Under the pieces are notes generated by a model. It did no database searches. It was not told the origin of the DNA and saw only the letters and a list, made by a program, of their open reading frames with translations. A DNA stretch of 64,000 nucleotides, taken from contig CAZRIV010000006.1 in the NCBI GenBank assembly GCA_964600235.1, positions 124,001 to 188,000 of the forward strand. Reading direction: 5' to 3'. Source of the DNA: MWEI01 sp964600235 (GTDB lineage Bacteria > Desulfobacterota > Desulfomonilia > UBA1062). The position numbers and the translations under genes are program-made. Below, piece by piece: positions 62,481 through 64,000 of this stretch (position 1 is the stretch's first letter; each line of letters starts with the position of its first letter).

Positions 62481-64000
62481 TCATTTCTTTTTTGCCTTTT
62501 CCTGGATGATGGTATCGCCGTGCTCGATGATCCTGATGCTCCGTTTCCTGGGCAGTGCCTTGATGAAAATGTCCTGTGTCTGGCCGGGATCGAGTTTCAT
62601 GACGGTATTGTTCTTGTCAAAAGAGTGGTAGGCAGGGAGTGTTTCCGTGCTGATGAGGATGGTCCATACACCCGGGCGCACCTCGTTGAACCTGAATCTC
62701 CCCTGGCTGTCGGTGAGCACCCGCATGGTCTCGGTTGCCGATGCAAGCTCCACAAGTACATGTTCAAGGCCCGAGATCTCTCTGAATTCAGGGGCTTTCT
62801 CTCCGGATGCGCTTGGCACCTCAGACAGATTAGATTCATAACCTGAGGGCGCTTTGTCCGTGCCCGTCCCATAGAGTACGACCCTGCCGGTAAGCGTGGC
62901 CTTTTTGATAATGCCGATATCGAGGGTCTTCTCCTGACCTCCTTCCACTGTTATGGGCAGGGGATTCTGGCACGTGGGTATGAGGTCAAGGCCAAGGCGT
63001 GATGTATCGATAGTCAGGTATGAGACGCCGGGTTTGATGGAGGAAAACATGAACCTTCCGTCAGCCCCTGTTGCGGTCGTCATGTCTTCGACCCTCACGA
63101 GGACATTCGCCAGGGCCTTGCCGGTCAGGGCATCGCGGATGATGCCCGATACTGAACTCGTCCCTCTTTTCCTTCCCACCGGGAGGTTGAACGGGTAGGA
63201 GTACTCCAGAAGGATGGATGTCTCATCATCGCTATCTGCCTGATGATGCTCATAGAAGGTGTGTGAAGCCTGGAGGGACAGGGTGCTCCCGTTTGCACAT
63301 GAATGGGCCAGGGAAGAGGCGAGCAGGTACTTATTGCTGATGGTTGAGTCGGAGTAGGTATCCACCTGGCCCGTGCAGTTCAGCCGGGTATCTTTCATGA
63401 CGGGCAATGAACCGGTGAGTCCGGCAGTGATGTTCCTGTCCATGCCGATCTCCGCGTTCTGCCCCTGGGAAAAACGGAAATAGCCCCCATAGGTCTGAGA
63501 GTTGCTAAGACGGAGATACATGGATGAGGACACCTGGTAGATGAACTCGGTGAGCGAGGTCAACCGGTCGTCTTTCCTGCCGGCTTCTCCAAAGAGGTTC
63601 ATGGACAGGATCGAATAGTTCTGAAGCACCCCGGCCCGCAGGGTCTGTGTCGAATAGTCGAACACCGGCTCGCTCATGCGATCCTCGCTCGTACGGAACT
63701 GCCAGGTCAGTGTGTAGGTTGTGTCTCTTCCCTGTCTGTAGTTGAGGCCGGTCTGATAGAGTGTATCTAGTCCTCCCTGATGATCGAGCGTGTCCATGTC
63801 GAGGTTGGTGGTTTCCCGGTTAAAGGTCGCTGTGGCGTTCAGGGAATCCGTCAACTGCCCCGAGAGGTCCAGGGAGAACAGTTCCTTGTCCTGGTAATAT
63901 CCCGGGAAGTCGGGTGCGCAATACATATACTTGATCCTCGATGCGAGAGTGTCGCCCAGGAAGGATAGTTTCGCAAGATAGGCATTGTCCCTCTCCTTGA
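62481..64000 (-). CDS. Outer-membrane barrel with C-terminal carboxypeptidase-regulatory-like domains (partial)
   Basis: Over 500 residues visible; the frame remains open at the window edge so the N-terminus is missing. The visible first part has alternating strands (TDSLNATATFNRETTNLDMD, TYTLTWQFRTSEDRMSEP) typical of an outer-membrane barrel. The last 200 residues hold two Ig-like carboxypeptidase regulatory (CnaB-type) domains: GIIRDALTGKALANVLVRVE and GRVVLYGTGTDKA ... VLTDSQGRFRFNEVRPGVW, then a charged tail ending QEKAKKK. It could be a receptor or usher-like protein; I cannot choose. Confidence 0.65.
   Translation of the reverse strand, partial: KERDNAYLAKLSFLGDTLASRIKYMYCAPDFPGYYQDKELFSLDLSGQLTDSLNATATFNRETTNLDMDTLDHQGGLDTLYQTGLNYRQGRDTTYTLTWQFRTSEDRMSEPVFDYSTQTLRAGVLQNYSILSMNLFGEAGRKDDRLTSLTEFIYQVSSSMYLRLSNSQTYGGYFRFSQGQNAEIGMDRNITAGLTGSLPVMKDTRLNCTGQVDTYSDSTISNKYLLASSLAHSCANGSTLSLQASHTFYEHHQADSDDETSILLEYSYPFNLPVGRKRGTSSVSGIIRDALTGKALANVLVRVEDMTTATGADGRFMFSSIKPGVSYLTIDTSRLGLDLIPTCQNPLPITVEGGQEKTLDIGIIKKATLTGRVVLYGTGTDKAPSGYESNLSEVPSASGEKAPEFREISGLEHVLVELASATETMRVLTDSQGRFRFNEVRPGVWTILISTETLPAYHSFDKNNTVMKLDPGQTQDIFIKALPRKRSIRIIEHGDTIIQEKAKKK

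Noticed and set aside
1..64000. CRISPR arrays, tRNAs, rRNAs, phage or transposase genes
   Set aside because: None found by eye on either strand; the only repeats are those listed.

Overview
The window reads as chromosome of an anaerobic, motile, Gram-negative bacterium. The best fit is a deltaproteobacterium (Desulfobacterota) or a close relative. This rests on gene content: sigma-54-type promoters in front of flagellar operons, many lipoproteins and outer-membrane barrels, an iron-sulfur flavoprotein, a DUF2284 protein, c-di-AMP riboswitches on potassium transporters, and a probable selenoprotein. No 16S rRNA or other phylogenetic marker is present, so the assignment is an inference. I found no tRNA, rRNA, CRISPR array, prophage or intact insertion sequence.

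Layout. (1) 1-6.9 kb: end of a QueG-like Fe-S protein, an FMN reductase, then a minus-strand block of MFS transporter, RluA-type pseudouridine synthase, two class I methyltransferases (the second RlmI-like) and a CDF metal exporter. (2) 7-16.5 kb: a surface/envelope region. A CsgG-like lipoprotein, an Ig-like repeat lipoprotein split by an in-frame stop, and an outer-membrane barrel form one operon behind a strong sigma-70-type promoter. Next to it is a 1,275-residue lipoprotein with six tandem repeats and a beta-helix. A lipase-chaperone-like protein and a 31-bp perfect hairpin carrying Shine-Dalgarno and anti-Shine-Dalgarno sequence follow. (3) 16.6-20.8 kb: SpoU methyltransferase, universal stress protein, YbaK-type deacylase, DUF2284 protein, and a CoA-disulfide-reductase/NADH-oxidase family gene whose active-site cysteine codon is TGA followed by a good bacterial SECIS hairpin. 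(4) 21-32 kb: flagellar cluster fliK-flgD-flgE and motA-motB-like-motB-fliL-fliM-fliN-fliO-fliP-fliQ-fliR. Each of the two blocks has its own -24/-12 promoter, and fliN to fliR are linked by 4-base overlaps.

(5) 32-44 kb: a TPR membrane protein, a PlsB-like acyltransferase, a lipoprotein, mutS, an ATPase fusing a GspE/MshE-type N domain to a MinD-type domain, a response regulator with a histidine-kinase-type helix, an alpha/beta hydrolase and a secreted nuclease. (6) 44-53.4 kb: a PpiD/SurA-like foldase, a GYD protein, a 1,338-residue sensor diguanylate cyclase, and an NlpC/P60 hydrolase with a lysine-rich linker. (7) 53.4-58.4 kb: a tandem duplication of promoter, c-di-AMP (ydaO/yuaA) riboswitch and KimA-like APC-superfamily transporter, closed by a 72-nt palindromic terminator. 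(8) 58.4-64 kb: an XRE-cupin regulator/acyl-CoA dehydrogenase/NAD(P)H oxidoreductase operon, an amphi-Trp protein, a SleB-like hydrolase, a DUF2784 protein and a truncated barrel protein at the window edge.

The most novel points are the selenocysteine disulfide reductase (19380-20741), the duplicated c-di-AMP-controlled transporters, the stator MotB paralogue lacking the proton-carrying Asp, the lipoprotein pair sharing an unrecognised N-terminal domain, and the MshEN-MinD fusion.
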